Source: Candidatus Epilinea brevis (GTDB lineage: Bacteria; Chloroflexota; Anaerolineae; Epilineales; Epilineaceae). Taken from it: DNA of 64,000 nucleotides. The first letter of the stretch is position 1. Each line of letters starts with the position of its first letter. The notes under the pieces were generated by a model. That model ran no database searches. It was not told the origin of the DNA and saw nothing but the letters and a program-made list of their open reading frames with translations. Both the position numbers and the translations under genes were made by a program. This document shows, piece by piece, positions 61,632-64,000 of this stretch. The stretch lies in contig JADJUE010000009.1 in the NCBI GenBank assembly GCA_016710785.1, positions 310,001-374,000 of the forward strand, read 5' to 3'.

Positions 61632-62458
61632 GATGGGTCCGATCGGCCGCGGAGGCCCCGCTCACCGAGCACCCGGAGGGGCCGTGGCTGCCAGCGCAGG
61701 CCGAACTTGCGCAAGCCCTGTCCGGAGATCAGGCGAACCGCCTCGCCGGGCTCGTCCGTCACGGTCATGAGGTCCGGGTCTCTGGCGGAGATGGTGCCGT
61801 GCGCGACCATGGTATCGCGCATGAAACCGACCAGCGGCCGCCAGTAATCACTGCCCATGAGGACGATGGGGAAGTCCTTGATCTTGAGCGTCTGGATGAG
61901 CGTCACCGTATTGAACACTTCGTCCAGGGTGCCGAATCCACCGGGCAGGACGATGAAGCCATAGGAATACTTGACCAGGATGACCTTGCGCACGAAGAAG
62001 TAGTCGAAGGCCACGGTACGGTCGAGGTATGGGTTGGGCGCCTCCTCGTGCGGGAGCTTGATGGTGGCGCCCAACGAGAGACCGCCGGCCTCGCGCGCGC
62101 CGCGGTTGGCGGCCTCCATGATGCCAGGCCCGCCGCCGGTCATCACCGCGAAGCCCACCCTCGCCAGTTCGGCGGCGGTCGCCCGGGCCAACTGGCAATA
62201 CGGATGGTCGTCCGGAAACCGAGCGGACCCGAAGACGGTCACGCAAGGACCCACGAAGTGCAGGCTGCGGAATCCGTTGACGAACTCCCGCACGATCTTG
62301 AGCAACTCGGCCGACTCGCTCCATCGAGAGCGCGGACCGGCCAGGAACTCACCCGGCGCGGGACCGCTGCGGCCATGGCCCCAGTAGTCGACCTCGCGGC
62401 GGTACTCGGCGGCGGCGGCGAGGTCTTCAGCGGTGGAGGGATCTGAGGGCGAGGTCAT
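61628..62458 (-). CDS. LOG-family protein (TIGR00730-like)
   Basis: Rossmann-fold protein of 276 residues. It has the Lonely Guy motif set: MTGGGPGIMEAANRGA and PGGFGTLDEVF (PGGxGTxxE). LOG enzymes remove ribose 5-phosphate from nucleotides, for example in cytokinin activation, although many bacterial members are only annotated as lysine-decarboxylase-like. The start ATG at 62458 is chosen because homology starts there. The next gene moaB overlaps its stop. Confidence 0.92.
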   Translation of the reverse strand: MTSPSDPSTAEDLAAAAEYRREVDYWGHGRSGPAPGEFLAGPRSRWSESAELLKIVREFVNGFRSLHFVGPCVTVFGSARFPDDHPYCQLARATAAELARVGFAVMTGGGPGIMEAANRGAREAGGLSLGATIKLPHEEAPNPYLDRTVAFDYFFVRKVILVKYSYGFIVLPGGFGTLDEVFNTVTLIQTLKIKDFPIVLMGSDYWRPLVGFMRDTMVAHGTISARDPDLMTVTDEPGEAVRLISGQGLRKFGLRWQPRPLRVLGERGLRGRSDPS

Positions 62459-62490
62459 GGTTCTTGGCTGGACCCGTTCTGGGTGGTGGT

Positions 62491-62508
62491 CGGCGCATGG
62501 ATGCGCCG
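62491..62508 (+). promoter_or_regulatory. Perfect palindrome in the -35 region of the aminotransferase promoter
   Basis: CGGCGCAT-GG-ATGCGCCG, 15 bases upstream of a TATAAT box. It would suit an operator for a repressor or activator. Confidence 0.5.
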
Positions 62509-62523
62509 ACGCGCGATCTTTCC

Positions 62524-62529
62524 TATAAT
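62524..62529 (+). promoter_or_regulatory. -10 box before the aminotransferase gene
   Basis: Perfect TATAAT, about 75 bases before the ATG at 62605. The -35 region is filled by the palindrome instead of a TTGACA-like site. Confidence 0.55.
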
Positions 62530-62604
62530 GAGCGATCACTTCTGCTTGCCCGCGCACGGCTCACGGCCAAGGTGCGGTTGCCCAAGATCCTGTGGAGCAC
62601 AACC

Positions 62605-63870
62605 ATGTTTGCCCAAGGGGTGGACCTTCGGGCCGCTTCGAGCCTGGACAGCCACGACCGGCCGCTGCCGGCCCTGGCGGAACGGGTGCGCGACGTCGCG
62701 GATTCAACGACCCTGGTCATGAGTGCGCGCGCCAAGGCGATGAAGGCGGCGGGCGTCGATGTCATCAACCTGACCGCAGGCGAGCCGGACTTTCCAACGC
62801 CGCGGCCCATCGTGGACGCGGCACTCGCCTTCTTGGAAGCCGGACAGGTCAAGTATACGCCCACGCTAGGTCTGCCGGAACTGCGGGCGGCGGCCGCCCG
62901 GCGCTACGCCGAGACCTACGGCGTGGCGCTGGCGGCGGACAATGCCATCTTCGGTTGCGGTGGCAAGCATGTCCTCTACACCGCCTTTCAAGCCCTCTGC
63001 GGCGACGGTGACGAGGTGCTGATACCCAGCCCCTATTGGGTGTCCTATCCGGAGATGGCAAGGCTCTCCAGCGCCCGGCCGGTGATCGTCCCGACGGCGC
63101 AGTCCGGCTATGTCCTGGACCCTGACGCGCTCCGCGCCGCCATCACACCACGCAGCCGTGTGCTGGTGCTCAACAGCCCCAGCAACCCGACGGGACTGCG
63201 CCTGCCGCTGGCGACCTTGACCGAGTTGATGCGCATCGCCATCGAACACAACCTCTGGGTCTTCTCGGACGAGATCTACGACCAGCTATGCTACGACGCT
63301 GAGCCCTATGTCAGCCCCATCGCTCTAGGAAAGGGCGCTGTGGAGCGGACCGTGGTCGTGAACAGCCTGTCCAAAACGTATTCGATGACCGGCTGGCGGA
63401 TCGGCTACGCCATCGGTCCCGCGGCGGTCATCGAGGCGATGGGCCGGGTTCAGGCCCATGAAACGAGCAACCCTTGCACGATCTCCCAGGTGGCGGCTCT
63501 GGAGGCCCTGACCGGTGACCAGACCACCACCGCCGCGATGCGCGAGCGCTTCGATGCTCGACGACGCCTCATGCTCGACTGGGTTCGTCGCTTACCGGGC
63601 TGGATCTGTCCCGAACCGCAAGGTGCCTTCTACGTCTTCCCGCGAGTCGACAGCATTTACGGCCGACGCAGCCCTGGCGGACGCTGGCTGCAAGGATCCC
63701 TGGATGTTGCCCTGGCGCTGATGGAGGAAGCCCACGTGGCGACGGTTCCTGGTGTCGCGTTCGGCGAGGACGCCTGCCTGCGCCTGTCGTATGCGACCTC
63801 GCGCGCGCTCATCGACGAAGGGATGCGGCGGGTCGCCGCCTGGTTGGAACAGTTGCAGCCGAGCTCTTGA
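62605..63870 (+). CDS. Class I pyridoxal-phosphate aminotransferase
   Basis: Aspartate aminotransferase-type enzyme of 421 residues. The N-terminal LTAGEPDFPTP and the lysine (about 257) in SLSKTYSMTGWRIGY form the family core; PSNPTG and YDQLCYD are also present. It transfers an amino group between an amino acid and 2-oxoglutarate. The start ATG at 62605 has GGAG eight bases upstream, which rules out the longer frame. The promoter with TATAAT and a palindrome is upstream. Confidence 0.93.
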   Translation: MFAQGVDLRAASSLDSHDRPLPALAERVRDVADSTTLVMSARAKAMKAAGVDVINLTAGEPDFPTPRPIVDAALAFLEAGQVKYTPTLGLPELRAAAARRYAETYGVALAADNAIFGCGGKHVLYTAFQALCGDGDEVLIPSPYWVSYPEMARLSSARPVIVPTAQSGYVLDPDALRAAITPRSRVLVLNSPSNPTGLRLPLATLTELMRIAIEHNLWVFSDEIYDQLCYDAEPYVSPIALGKGAVERTVVVNSLSKTYSMTGWRIGYAIGPAAVIEAMGRVQAHETSNPCTISQVAALEALTGDQTTTAAMRERFDARRRLMLDWVRRLPGWICPEPQGAFYVFPRVDSIYGRRSPGGRWLQGSLDVALALMEEAHVATVPGVAFGEDACLRLSYATSRALIDEGMRRVAAWLEQLQPSS

Positions 63871-63873
63871 TTC

Positions 63874-63900
63874 CGCGGCGGGAGGATCGCTGCCGCCGCG
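63874..63900. terminator. Hairpin between the aminotransferase and mutL genes
   Basis: Eight-base arms cgcggcgg / ccgccgcg around an 11-base loop, between convergent genes. No T-run follows, so it is only a possible terminator. Confidence 0.35.
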
Positions 63901-63905
63901 CGGTG

Positions 63906-64000
63906 CTAACGACCGAACAGCTGATCGATGCGCGACTGTCCGATGCTGATCACCGTCGGTCGTCCGTGTGGGCAGGTGCGCGGCACCTGACAGGCCTCGA
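63906..64000 (-). CDS. mutL: DNA mismatch repair protein MutL, C-terminal end (partial)
   Basis: Only the last 31 codons lie in the window. The translation contains CPHGRPTVI and ends IDQLFGR, the MutL C-terminal motif that contributes to the metal-binding endonuclease site. The rest is beyond the right edge. Confidence 0.8.
   Translation of the reverse strand, partial: EACQVPRTCPHGRPTVISIGQSRIDQLFGR

Overview
This is a high-GC bacterial window of 64 kb in which genes lie on both strands in short runs. It most likely comes from a Chloroflexota (Anaerolineae/Caldilineae-like) genome. The reasons are several secreted proteins with long Thr/Pro-rich linkers next to a short YLP(L/M/A/V) motif, paralogous secreted vWA proteins, a membrane-anchored LuxR-Kelch regulator and a TPR + UnbV lipoprotein pair. 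This placement is an inference from gene content. I see no rRNA, tRNA, CRISPR array, prophage or transposase gene.

Layout. 1-704: non-coding, with a REP-like repeat. 705-2697 (-): folB-folK fusion, an M50-like membrane protein without the catalytic Glu, and a small lipoprotein. 2962-5352 (+): a UvrA-like ABC ATPase with related 15-base repeats on both sides, then a 300-bp inverted-repeat element. 5889-8009 (+): secreted vWA protein. 8010-8756: gene-poor, with a dispersed repeat. 8757-9710 (-): aldo/keto reductase. 9965-12340 (+): serine beta-lactamase-like hydrolase with a large extra C-terminal region. 12361-15695 (-): Thr/Pro-linker protein, secreted beta-helix protein, DinB-like protein. 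15835-16532 (+): Phd/VapC toxin-antitoxin pair with a visible promoter and operator. 16581-18581 (-): second vWA paralogue. 18801-22468 (-): heterodimeric ABC exporter with one subunit frameshifted. 23003-25995 (+): GT-C membrane glycosyltransferase and HAD hydrolase. 26129-28135 (-): secreted protein of twelve six-cysteine repeats. 28407-31891 (+): TPR protein and FG-GAP/UnbV lipoprotein. 32017-33954 (+): S9 peptidase. 33927-34886 (-) rsgA and 35010-36101 (+) queA are divergent. 36155-41559 (-): glycosidase-like protein, large secreted protein, LuxR-Kelch regulator. 41668-47598 (-): five overlapping genes (two B12-type radical SAM proteins, two methyltransferases, one further radical SAM protein), followed upstream by an amidohydrolase and a divergent methyltransferase. 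49667-54846: rfbC, SLC13-type transporter with four TrkA_C-like domains, alpha/beta hydrolase, small ORF, MBL-fold hydrolase. 55107-61108 (+): NYN/LOTUS protein, UDP-glucose pyrophosphorylase, formiminotransferase-cyclodeaminase, secreted protein. 61056-62458 (-): moaB and a LOG-family gene. 62605-63870 (+): aminotransferase. 63906-64000 (-): the 3' end of mutL.

The two best candidates for an undescribed system are the radical SAM/methyltransferase operon (41668-48968), which looks like a complete pathway for a small methylated product or cofactor, and the twelve-fold six-cysteine repeat protein. A genome-wide pattern also shows: several genes have a TANNNT -10 box only 6-8 bases before the start codon and no Shine-Dalgarno, suggesting frequent leaderless transcription. 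Other genes here have clear GGAG-type ribosome binding sites.
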